Source of the DNA: JADFOB01 sp964651325
GTDB lineage: Bacteria > Planctomycetota > Phycisphaerae > UBA1845
NCBI GenBank assembly: GCA_964651325.1
Contig: CAZYXP010000179.1
Coordinates: 1-7,881 of the forward strand
Direction of reading: 5' to 3'
DNA: 7,881 bases
This document shows positions 1 through 5,400 of this stretch, in pieces. The notes below the pieces were generated by a model. The model was not told the DNA's origin. It worked only from the letters and a program-made list of their open reading frames with translations, and made no database searches. The stretch's first letter is position 1. Each line of letters begins with the position of its first letter. Both the position numbers and the translations under genes were made by a program.

Positions 1-327
1 GGTTAAAGAGCCGGCTTGGCCGGCCGCTGGTTTCCTTTTTACAGGTAGCGAGAACTTGGGTGACTTTTCCTTCGCGCGTTGTTTGGGCTTCGCGACGGTC
101 TTCCGGTCGGCAGGCTTCTTCGTTGCAGACTGCAGCTTCTTCGCATTCTTCGCCTCCGACCGTTTCTGCTTCGCGTCTGTGAGGTTAGCGCCTTCCTGAG
201 CCTGCACAGCAGGGCACGTCACCAAAGCCGAAATGAACAGGGCGCCTACGAGCACGCCGCGAGCAAAGATGCGGTCTCGTCCGCAGCCCAAAACTTTCCT
301 ATCCCAAAAGAACGATCGCGTTTTCAC
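1..327 (-). CDS. Secreted Lys/Ala-rich protein, N-terminal part (3' end off the left edge)
   Basis: An open frame of 109 codons runs from a GTG at 327 to the window edge without a stop, so only the N-terminus is visible. The start is chosen because GGGAGA (335-340) lies 7 nt upstream, the best Shine-Dalgarno match in the left half of the window. Residues 1-23 are basic with aromatic residues. Residues 23-40 are hydrophobic, and AVQA (40-43) followed by QEG looks like a signal peptidase I site. From about residue 51 the protein is very rich in Lys, Ala and Arg (KKPADRKTVAKPKQRAKEK, 70-88), which suggests a low-complexity, positively charged linker or a nucleic-acid- or polyanion-binding segment before an unseen domain. 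The product is inferred to act outside the cytoplasm. The function cannot be named. The plus-strand frame over the same DNA is judged a shadow. Confidence 0.7.
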   Translation of the reverse strand, partial: MKTRSFFWDRKVLGCGRDRIFARGVLVGALFISALVTCPAVQAQEGANLTDAKQKRSEAKNAKKLQSATKKPADRKTVAKPKQRAKEKSPKFSLPVKRKPAAGQAGSLT

Positions 328-334
328 TGAAAAA

Positions 335-340
335 TCTCCC
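335..340 (-). promoter_or_regulatory. Ribosome binding site deciding the GTG start at 327
   Basis: On the minus strand GGGAGA is followed by seven bases and then GTG. It supports the non-ATG start of the secreted Lys-rich protein. Confidence 0.6.
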
Positions 341-347
341 AATCAAG

Positions 348-369
348 AAAACCCCCAATGGCGGGTTTT
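348..369. terminator. Terminator-like hairpin with T-tract, also in the leader of the 327 gene
   Basis: AAAACCC (348-354) pairs with GGGTTTT (363-369). An inner CC/GG pair with one bulged C leaves a tiny AAT loop. Read on plus, the stem runs into six T (366-371). Read on minus it ends in TTTTCTTGATT. No plus gene ends here. On minus the hairpin lies just 8 bp upstream of the ribosome binding site of the secreted Lys-rich protein, so it is either a terminator of upstream minus transcription or a leader/attenuator hairpin. The direction is undecided. Confidence 0.4.
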
Positions 370-613
370 TTGCGAAAAGGCTCCTCTCCCGCACCACCGC
401 AGTGTACCAGATTCTACGCTTCAATCCGAGGCTTCGCTCCTACTTTAACCACCTTTTTCCAAAGATTGACGCGTTTGTGACACGACCGTCCGAAAACTCC
501 CCGGGAGGACCTAACACGAATCATCCGGTCGCCTAACGCGGCGCGTGGCATTCGTAAGTTCCGCTCTCGGCGCCACTTATGCTCGTCTGCCTCGCAGCGG
601 ACGCATCATGCAT

Positions 614-634
614 CGTGCGGAGATTCCCCGCACG
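614..634. repeat. Inverted repeat, 7-bp perfect stem
   Basis: CGTGCGG (614-620) and CCGCACG (628-634) are perfectly complementary around a 7-nt spacer. It lies about 160 bp downstream of the helicase stop on the minus strand. No T-tract follows on either strand, so a factor-independent terminator is not supported. Confidence 0.35.
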
Positions 635-718
635 TCTTTGCGGAGCGTTCCAATCTTCGATACGCCATGAGCATGGTCCGGTAACAACCGCTCTGGGATG
701 GCGCCCGGGTCTGACCGC

Positions 719-785
719 GCCCGTCCCCGAGCCAGCGACTTCCCGACGGCGCCCGCAACCAAGCGAGCACCGACGGGCGGCTCGG
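719..785 (-). other. Crossing pair of 7-bp complementary segments just after the helicase stop
   Basis: GCCCGTC (719-725) is perfectly complementary to GACGGGC (772-778), and CCGAGCC (727-733) to GGCTCGG (779-785). The two pairings cross rather than nest. In RNA they could form an H-type pseudoknot or two mutually exclusive stems. The block begins 11 bp past the helicase stop codon and would lie in its 3' untranslated region. The complementarity is seen directly. Any function is inferred. Confidence 0.35.
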
Positions 786-795
786 AACCGTTCGG

Positions 796-2991
796 CTATT
801 TTGGTTTCGCGAGCTTCTTGGCCTCTTCGTCGGAGGAAAGGAAGTGATCGGTATAGCGAGGATCGACGGTCTGGCAAATCTGCGTGGCCTGTTCTCGTAT
901 GAGCTCGTAGTCCGGATCATCGCCTGATTGTTCTTGGAATTCGCCTGCCAAAATGACCAGTCGAAGGAGGTGCCGCAGAATCAAGCCTTCGTTTTTGGCG
1001 AGGTTGGTTTCCTTGCAAAACTTGTAGAACTGACCGTCATACGCGAAGAGCCCACCCGCGACCCACTTCGGTACGACGTGGACCTCCTCGGGAGCGGCCA
1101 GTTTTTGGTCGAACAGCGCCTTGAGCATCTCGGCCAGATTCTCGGGCTCGTGTTCATATTCGTCGTACCATTCATCGGGGTATTCGCGATCGCCTGCTTT
1201 TTGGGGAGGTTTCTCCTCCGAGGTTTCGCGCTTGACCCTTGCCGTTATCACTCCCATGGAAATGAGTGTAGGGACCAGTACGTCGCGTTCGAGCGGACCC
1301 GGCTCCAAGTCCGGCAGGCTGATGCGGCGCTGAATGGCGGGTGGAAGCGGCAGGGCAGATTCCAGCGCCTGGATTTTCTCTTCCAGCGTGGCTTGGGCGA
1401 GTTGCTCAGTCAGGAATGAACCGTACAGCGGATCAATACTTCGAAACGCCAGCAGGTCGCTGATTTTGTCAGACAACGTGATGCGGCCGCCCTCGCCATT
1501 CTTGGTTAGGAATCCGAACGCGGCCAGGTTATCGATCATGAAATCTAGTTGGTCCTGGAATTTCTCGATTCGTTTCGGCTCTGCGAATCGCGTATCAAGA
1601 AACGCCAGGACATCGTCAATCGAGCCTTTGCGGCTCAGCAGGTAGACGAGAAACTGGTAGGGGATCATGCGCCGGCTCGACAATTTCGCCGGACCCGCCC
1701 CAATCAGCGTCTTGAGGTGGCCTTCCGTCCAGTATTGCTCGGTCTTGCGACGGGTGGGTCGTTTGCGTTCCAAATCCTTCCGGGCGCGCATGATGCCGGG
1801 ATCCTTGGAATTGGAATCGATTTTCTCGTACTTCCTGTGCCACTTATTGATTTTCACGTCGTCTTCATGGGCCAGGGCGTAGACGTAGCCGCTCGTATCG
1901 AATTGTGGGCGACCGGCGCGCCCGAACATCTGGTGGGCCGAAGAGGGGGGGATGACCTTCTTGTCGCGACGCGGGCCTTTTAAGAGCGTACAGAGCACGA
2001 CGCTCCGCGCGGGGAGATTGATCCCGGCGGCCAAGGTTTCCGTACAGATGACGAAGTGAATCAGCTTCTTGATAAACAGCTCCTCGACGAGCTGCTTGTA
2101 TTTTGGAAGAATTCCCGCGTGATGGACGCCGACACCGCAGATCAGCATTTGCCGCAACTTGGGGCCGATGCCCTCGCTGAAGAAGTCCTTCTCGATGCAT
2201 TCTTCGATCTTGGTGCGGGTGGCCGTGTCGATCAGCCGTAGCCCCTTGAGCCGCTCGGCGATTTCCCAACACCCATCTCGATCGAAGCAGAACACCAGTG
2301 CCGGCGCGCGATGGGTCGCGTCCTCATTCGTAATCATCTGAGGAAGCTGCTCAGCGAGGAGCTTGTCATCGATCCAGTTGTACTCCAGCGGAACCCGGCG
2401 CTCCTGCGTGGAAATCAGCCGAACCTGGCGACCGTGCTGCTTGAACAGCCATTGGGTAAACTCGGGCGCGTTGCCGACTGTGGCCGAGAGCAGCATCAAA
2501 CGCACGTTCTTGGGCAACAATGCCAGCGACAGCTCCCAGACGATCCCGCGATCGTAGTCATTGAAGTAATGGAATTCATCCATCACCACGCCGCCGACGT
2601 CTTCGAAGGATTCGTCGCCGGCCAGTAGGTGGTTCAGCAGGATTTCCGCGACCACGATTCGCACGCACGCATTCGGGTTGACCCGGCGGTTGCCGGTTAC
2701 GAGCCCGATGTCGTCCCTCGAGAAGCCCCACGCTTCAGCCCGATCCTGGAATTCCCGAAACTTCTGGTCGGTCAGGGCGATGAGCGGGGTCGTGTAGTAA
2801 AGCCTCTTGCCGCTGGCGAGCGCTTCGAAGATGGCCGCTTCGGCAATCAGCGTCTTGCCCATGCCGGTCGGCGCTGTGATGAGCAGGCCGCCGTCGCAGT
2901 CGAACCACGCAAGGAGGGCTTCTTCTTGAAATGGGTAGAGATCAAATTCGATCAGGTCGAGAAACTGATCGCAAAAGTCACTGCGGTCCAT
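796..2991 (-). CDS. Ski2-like DEAD/DEAH-box superfamily 2 helicase
   Basis: A 731-residue cytoplasmic ATP-dependent nucleic acid helicase. All SF2 core motifs are present: a Q-like start FDLYPFQEEAL (16-26), Walker A APTGMGKT (40-47), motif Ia TTPLIALTDQK (67-77), motif II DEFH (138-141), motif III SAT (169-171), motif IV VFCF (233-236), motif V TETLAAGINLPARS (317-330) and motif VI QMFGRAGRPQFD (354-365). The DEFH box and QMFGRAGR are typical of the Ski2/Mtr4/HelY/Hel308 group, whose members unwind RNA or DNA. The roughly 360 residues after the core are mostly helical-looking, with an acidic stretch near 601-618 (DREYPDEWYDEYEHEPEN), and were not matched to a named domain. The ATG at 2991 is chosen because the helicase homology begins at once. 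A TTG at 3084 would add 31 Arg/Ala-rich residues of unlikely reality. No strong Shine-Dalgarno is seen. The exact substrate is unknown. The gene stands alone, 279 bp from the next minus gene. Confidence 0.96.
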   Translation of the reverse strand: MDRSDFCDQFLDLIEFDLYPFQEEALLAWFDCDGGLLITAPTGMGKTLIAEAAIFEALASGKRLYYTTPLIALTDQKFREFQDRAEAWGFSRDDIGLVTGNRRVNPNACVRIVVAEILLNHLLAGDESFEDVGGVVMDEFHYFNDYDRGIVWELSLALLPKNVRLMLLSATVGNAPEFTQWLFKQHGRQVRLISTQERRVPLEYNWIDDKLLAEQLPQMITNEDATHRAPALVFCFDRDGCWEIAERLKGLRLIDTATRTKIEECIEKDFFSEGIGPKLRQMLICGVGVHHAGILPKYKQLVEELFIKKLIHFVICTETLAAGINLPARSVVLCTLLKGPRRDKKVIPPSSAHQMFGRAGRPQFDTSGYVYALAHEDDVKINKWHRKYEKIDSNSKDPGIMRARKDLERKRPTRRKTEQYWTEGHLKTLIGAGPAKLSSRRMIPYQFLVYLLSRKGSIDDVLAFLDTRFAEPKRIEKFQDQLDFMIDNLAAFGFLTKNGEGGRITLSDKISDLLAFRSIDPLYGSFLTEQLAQATLEEKIQALESALPLPPAIQRRISLPDLEPGPLERDVLVPTLISMGVITARVKRETSEEKPPQKAGDREYPDEWYDEYEHEPENLAEMLKALFDQKLAAPEEVHVVPKWVAGGLFAYDGQFYKFCKETNLAKNEGLILRHLLRLVILAGEFQEQSGDDPDYELIREQATQICQTVDPRYTDHFLSSDEEAKKLAKPK

Positions 2992-3044
2992 AAGCGCCAA
3001 GATAGCCGCGATAGGGCGCCAACGCGAGCCGGGTGCGCCTCTCA

Positions 3045-3150
3045 GAACCGCTGGCGCCAGCCTGCGGACCCTGGGACCGGCCAATCTCCCGATTGGAGTG
3101 GCGCAAACCGTCCCGGCCGCTTCAGGGCCGTTGGCGCAAGGCTGCGGACC
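3045..3150. repeat. Imperfect 26-bp direct repeat, 80 bp apart
   Basis: Positions 3045-3070 and 3125-3150 align without gaps and agree at most positions. Each ends in the identical nine bases CTGCGGACC and contains TGGCGC. They lie in the gap upstream of the helicase. They could be a degenerated duplication or tandem protein-binding sites. Confidence 0.4.
3081..3096. repeat. Small perfect hairpin CCAATC/GATTGG
   Basis: CCAATC (3081-3086) and GATTGG (3091-3096) flank TCCC. It lies 90 bp upstream of the helicase ATG and covers the alternative TTG start. It could be an operator half-site pair or chance. Confidence 0.3.
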
Positions 3151-3270
3151 GCGCGCATCATCGGCTCCCCCATGTCCAGATAGGACATGATTCCATGAAA
3201 GAGGGCCACCCGCCTAAGAAGATGTCACCAGGCTTGCGCCTCGGTGCTCTGAAGCGTGCCTGGCGCTTTG

Positions 3271-3489
3271 CTACGGTAGGAAACCGCCGAAAAGGCGGCT
3301 CAAGAGTGTCGATTCGGCGAGGCTCAAGACGACGGGCACTACGCCGGCGGTGCATCCGGCCAATTGAAAGGAATAGCCACCGACAAGCACAAGAATCAGG
3401 GTGCGAGCCGCTTTTCGTGGCCCGCTGATGGGCTTGTCAGCTCCTAGAGTCCGCATGTCGCTGGTTTTCCGCAATCCTGGGCTCTCCAT
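3271..3489 (-). CDS. Small putative exported lipoprotein (third of a tandem trio)
   Basis: A 72-residue product with a basic N-region (PRKAART, 24-30), a hydrophobic core LILVLVGGYSFQ (31-42) and a canonical lipobox LAGC (43-46). The lipidated mature part is only about 27 residues: TAGVVPVVLSLAESTL followed by LLSRLFGGFLP. A tiny lipid-anchored membrane peptide is therefore inferred. Start: the ATG at 3489 has GAGG three bases upstream. An internal ATG at 3456 gives a 61-residue form with a more usual signal-peptide length, and either could be right. The gene lies 34 bp downstream of its neighbour at 3524 on the same strand. The FQ-L-x-GC pattern around the lipobox recalls FQALGFLDGC of that neighbour, which suggests distant paralogy. 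The function is unknown. Confidence 0.72.
   Translation of the reverse strand: MESPGLRKTSDMRTLGADKPISGPRKAARTLILVLVGGYSFQLAGCTAGVVPVVLSLAESTLLSRLFGGFLP
3284..3298 (-). terminator. Hairpin overlapping the last codons of the 3271 gene
   Basis: CCGCC (3284-3288) pairs with GGCGG (3294-3298) around GAAAA. On the minus strand the stem is followed by TTTCC within the final codons (encoding LFGGF). The T-tract is short, so this is a weak candidate terminator of the trio transcript that would overlap coding sequence. Confidence 0.3.
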
Positions 3490-3523
3490 GTGCCTCGTTG
3501 GATGTCAGGATCGCACAGACGCC

Positions 3524-3844
3524 CTAATCGCAAAGGTTAAACAGGGTCCCCAGAGGGGGGGTGTCGGGATTGGCGGGATCGGGCTGGCATTGCCCCGCGA
3601 CGGTGCATGTGGGATCGATGCAAGGATCGCCCAATGGAGAGTTGCGCGCCTGGAAATCGCCCGGATTACAGTTGGCCAGAAACGTCCCGCAAGGATCAAC
3701 TAAGTAGGTCAGGTTGACCAGCCTGTCATTGCAGCCGTCGAGGAATCCCAGCGCCTGGAATGTCATGCCTGTGACGACCAACGCGGCGGACGCCAGCACC
3801 CTCCGCCGCTTGCTCAATCTTCCCTTGCTCGATCTGATGACCAT
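3524..3844 (-). CDS. Small exported Cys-rich protein (second of a tandem trio)
   Basis: A 106-residue product from the ATG at 3844. The upstream TTG at 3940 would add 32 residues with no sign of coding. The N-region is strongly basic (RSSKGRLSKRRR, 4-15), followed by the hydrophobic segment VLASAALVVTGMTFQALGF (16-34) and then DGC (36-38). Cys38 has a lipobox-like position, but Asp at -2 is unusual, so export is likely and lipidation uncertain. The mature part carries seven cysteines (38, 52, 59, 75, 80, 86, 105), several in DPC contexts (LVDPCGTF, GDPCIDPTC), which suggests disulfides or metal binding outside the cytoplasm. There is no recognisable domain. It lies 34 bp upstream of the 3271 gene and 126 bp downstream of the 3971 gene, consistent with co-transcription. 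The function is unknown. Confidence 0.78.
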   Translation of the reverse strand: MVIRSSKGRLSKRRRVLASAALVVTGMTFQALGFLDGCNDRLVNLTYLVDPCGTFLANCNPGDFQARNSPLGDPCIDPTCTVAGQCQPDPANPDTPPLGTLFNLCD

Positions 3845-3953
3845 GGAATCCAACTTTCTTTGCACGTTTGGCTTGTGGTTTAGCTGTAGCACTTCGCAAT
3901 CCGCCCGACGCCGCAGCGATCCGTTTGCGGCCGCCTGCAATGGCTTGATTTCT

Positions 3954-3966
3954 GGGGCTGCGCCCC
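3954..3966. repeat. Short GC hairpin after the stop of the 3971 gene
   Basis: GGGGC (3954-3958) and GCCCC (3962-3966) flank TGC, four bases past the stop codon of the minus gene ending at 3971. No T-tract follows. It may modulate read-through into the next small gene or protect the 3' end, but evidence is limited to the complementarity. Confidence 0.3.
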
Positions 3967-3970
3967 GCCG

Positions 3971-4240
3971 CTACGGACCGTTACCAGTGGGGCAATCTGT
4001 AAACACTGGTTGGGCCTCGGTGGCCTCTACGGTGTTGTCGCCGCTGCCTATCCCGGAGCACGGGTCGATGGTTCCGCCCAGAATGCCGTTTTGGCAATCA
4101 AAAATGAAGCAAAAGTCTGTCGATAGAGCCAGCGACTTGGCTCCAAAACTCAGGCATCCGGTACTCGTAGTCGCCAGCAGGAATCCCCCGCTGCCAAGCA
4201 GGGCGGCCGACATGGCAACTCGACGGAAACGTGATTTCAT
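3971..4240 (-). CDS. Small exported Cys-containing protein (first of a tandem trio)
   Basis: An 89-residue product. The ATG at 4240 is chosen because GGGGAA (4248-4253) sits 7 nt upstream and the product then begins as a typical signal peptide: MKSRFRRVAM, then the hydrophobic stretch SAALLGSGGFLLATTS (11-26). The in-frame ATG at 4255, five codons earlier with AGGTGG just ahead, is an alternative. STGC (26-29) resembles a lipobox with an atypical Ser at -3, so lipidation is uncertain. Further cysteines are at 44, 49, 61 and 83, in FCFIFDCQNG (43-52), IDPCSG (58-63) and TDCP (81-84). The short Cys/Gly/Asp-rich mature part has no recognised domain. From memory, similar small FDCQNG and DPC proteins are common in planctomycete genomes in several copies. 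That recollection is not checked here. The function is unknown. Confidence 0.8.
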   Translation of the reverse strand: MKSRFRRVAMSAALLGSGGFLLATTSTGCLSFGAKSLALSTDFCFIFDCQNGILGGTIDPCSGIGSGDNTVEATEAQPVFTDCPTGNGP

Positions 4241-4247
4241 TGAGTAG

Positions 4248-4253
4248 TTCCCC
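4248..4253 (-). promoter_or_regulatory. Ribosome binding site supporting the start at 4240
   Basis: GGGGAA on minus, 7 nt ahead of the ATG at 4240. It overlaps the alternative ATG at 4255, so it favours the shorter product. Confidence 0.45.
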
Positions 4254-4341
4254 ATATTCCACCTAAGTCGTGCCCGATCAAGCCGGCGGGTCGGAACACG
4301 AATGCCTTATGTCTCATACGCCCAGTCGCAACCGTTCTCCT

Positions 4342-4357
4342 CCGGTCGCCCGACCGG
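4342..4357. repeat. Perfect GC-rich hairpin upstream of the small-gene trio
   Basis: CCGGTCG (4342-4348) and CGACCGG (4351-4357) are perfectly complementary around two bases. In practice this is a 6-bp stem with a GCCC loop. It lies about 100 bp upstream of the first small minus gene. There is no T-tract. It may be an operator or leader structure. Confidence 0.3.
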
Positions 4358-5237
4358 GGTCGAAACAAAGCGGCCCGGAAGTATACGGGCTCCGTAACTT
4401 TCGGGCAAGCCGACAATACCCGCGCGATTCGCGCCAGCTTCGCCAGTCGCCAATTGCACCCATTTTATCGTCTTGTGACTGTCCCAACAACCAACGAAAA
4501 GCGCCACCACCACCACGCTGCGTATTTCCCGCTGCCCCAGAGGCGGATTCCCTCCGGTCACTGTTTCCACAAAAGGAAATCCTGCGGCATGGAATGAGCA
4601 GGGGAACGGAAGGGGAGTCCGACATCGGTCTGCCGTGCATCCGGAAGCCGTCAATGGGCGGTGATTTCCGCTGATTGACGATTCGGCGAGTGGGGGCGGG
4701 CCGACGAATTTAATAGATCTGTGTACCTTTTATTATCCCACCGAAAACCGATAGATTTCCAGAATGGCCACTTCGGGTAACGTCAGAGTAATGATTATAG
4801 GACGTATTCAGTATTTCTGAAGTCTGATCGGACGCCGCGTGCTCTGCCAGCCACGTCCGCCTTGCTTGGCCGTCAGATGTATTGAATACTTTCTGCGTGC
4901 CATACGGGGAAGCACTCAGAGGGGATCCAAATATGCAGGAGGCAGCGTCACGCCGCGATGCGCAACCCGAGCGCCTTCCGTCCACCCTTGCCCCTATCCA
5001 ATGCGTGATCCCGCATCGGCCCAAGACCCTGCCTATCGTTGACGGTGCAAGCGATGGCCGCGGATTCGGGCTGCGCGTCGTACGCCCAGGTTCGTCTGAC
5101 CCTCAACAACCCCGCCAAACCATGATCCTGATTCACCAAACGGTCGGCCGCGCGGCAAGTCTTGGCGCCGGACGACCCACTATATGGACACGGGCCTCTC
5201 GTAATCGGCGCGCGCTGTGTGCCGACACATGCCACGC

Positions 5238-5258
5238 TCCGTCGTTGCCAACGACGGA
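5238..5258. repeat. Perfect 9-bp hairpin with a 3-nt loop
   Basis: TCCGTCGTT (5238-5246) and AACGACGGA (5250-5258) are perfectly complementary around GCC. This is the longest perfect stem noticed in the window. It lies 143 bp upstream of the cytochrome lipoprotein ATG and has no T-tract. Dyad operator or RNA leader element are both possible. Confidence 0.45.
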
Positions 5259-5306
5259 CAAGACGTCGGCGAGCACAGCCGCCAGCGCGAGGCGAATCCA
5301 AGTGCT

Positions 5307-5327
5307 GCCCATCCAGTAATGATGGGC
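5307..5327. repeat. Perfect 7-bp hairpin with a 7-nt loop
   Basis: GCCCATC (5307-5313) and GATGGGC (5321-5327) flank CAGTAAT. It lies 74 bp upstream of the cytochrome lipoprotein start and is the second of three successive stems. Confidence 0.4.
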
Positions 5328-5343
5328 GAGCAGAAGGCGCGTG

Positions 5344-5362
5344 GCCCGTGGTCCCGACGGGC
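5344..5362. repeat. Perfect 6-bp hairpin with a 7-nt loop
   Basis: GCCCGT (5344-5349) and ACGGGC (5357-5362) flank GGTCCCG. It ends 25 bp before the ribosome binding site of the cytochrome lipoprotein, the third of three successive stems. Confidence 0.35.
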
Positions 5363-5387
5363 GGCGCGCAGGGTTTGAATGGGACGC

Positions 5388-5393
5388 GGAGGG
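5388..5393 (+). promoter_or_regulatory. Strong ribosome binding site of the cytochrome lipoprotein
   Basis: GGAGGG lies seven bases before the ATG at 5401. It fixes that start over the in-frame upstream GTG at 5341, which would prepend 20 charged residues to the signal peptide. Confidence 0.8.
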
Positions 5394-5400
5394 CAAGGCA

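Larger units (their letters stand above)
370..795. other. Gene-free interval between helicase and secreted-protein gene
   Basis: No convincing gene was found in about 425 bp. Open frames on both strands here overlap each other and the helicase end, and have Arg/Pro/Ala-rich low-complexity translations without domains, as expected of chance frames in GC-rich DNA. The interval must hold the 3' end of the helicase transcript and the promoter of the minus gene starting at 327. No clear -35/-10 pair was recognised. Two secondary-structure candidates in it are listed separately. Confidence 0.6.
2992..3270. other. Intergenic gap upstream of the helicase
   Basis: No gene is supported in this 279 bp. 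It must contain the helicase promoter, but no consensus pair was found. TATCTT on minus (2999-3004) lies only 7 bp from the ATG and would imply a nearly leaderless transcript, which is weak. An imperfect direct repeat, the palindrome CTGGCGCCAG (3051-3060) and a small hairpin lie here. Confidence 0.55.
4256..5400. other. About 1.1 kb without a convincing gene
   Basis: Open frames exist on both strands (for example 4307-4654 minus, 4710-5024 minus and 4882-5319 plus). They overlap one another, lack domains or signal peptides, have no good ribosome binding sites and give Arg/Ser/Pro-rich translations. The interval separates divergent units and should carry the promoters of the small-gene trio (minus) and the cytochrome lipoprotein (plus). 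A patch around 4706-4830 is clearly more AT-rich than the surroundings. Hairpins near 4342-4357 and at 5238-5362 are listed separately. No tRNA, known ncRNA or mobile-element remnant was recognised. Confidence 0.5.

Noticed and set aside
2992..3084. TTG-initiated N-terminal extension of the helicase
   Set aside because: The GGGAGA ahead of the TTG directly abuts it, and the added 31 residues are Arg/Ala-rich filler before a fold that begins naturally at the ATG at 2991.
4307..4654. 115-codon minus-strand frame and an overlapping 108-codon frame
   Set aside because: Two frames on the same strand compete with a third on plus (4270-4674). None has a domain, a believable signal peptide or a ribosome binding site. 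Judged noncoding.
4710..5024. 104-codon minus-strand frame through the AT-rich patch
   Set aside because: It ends in a Ser/Asn/Tyr-rich tail that reflects base composition. No homology is recognised, and no good start signal.
5133..5312. Minus frame from ATG at 5312 with a signal-peptide-like start (MGSTWIRLALAAVLADVLS)
   Set aside because: The start looks export-like, but there is no ribosome binding site, the rest is Arg/Ala-rich and only about 59 residues long. Possible but not supported.
4882..5319. 145-codon plus-strand frame ahead of the cytochrome gene (internal ATG at 4933)
   Set aside because: Low-complexity Arg/Ser/Pro translation with no recognisable motif, contested by frames on the other strand. 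It also spans the 9-bp hairpin at 5238-5258. Coding status cannot be supported.
5366..5384. T-arm-like GGTTTGAAT as a hint of a tRNA
   Set aside because: The flanking bases cannot form a T stem, and no D-arm, anticodon arm or acceptor stem could be fitted.
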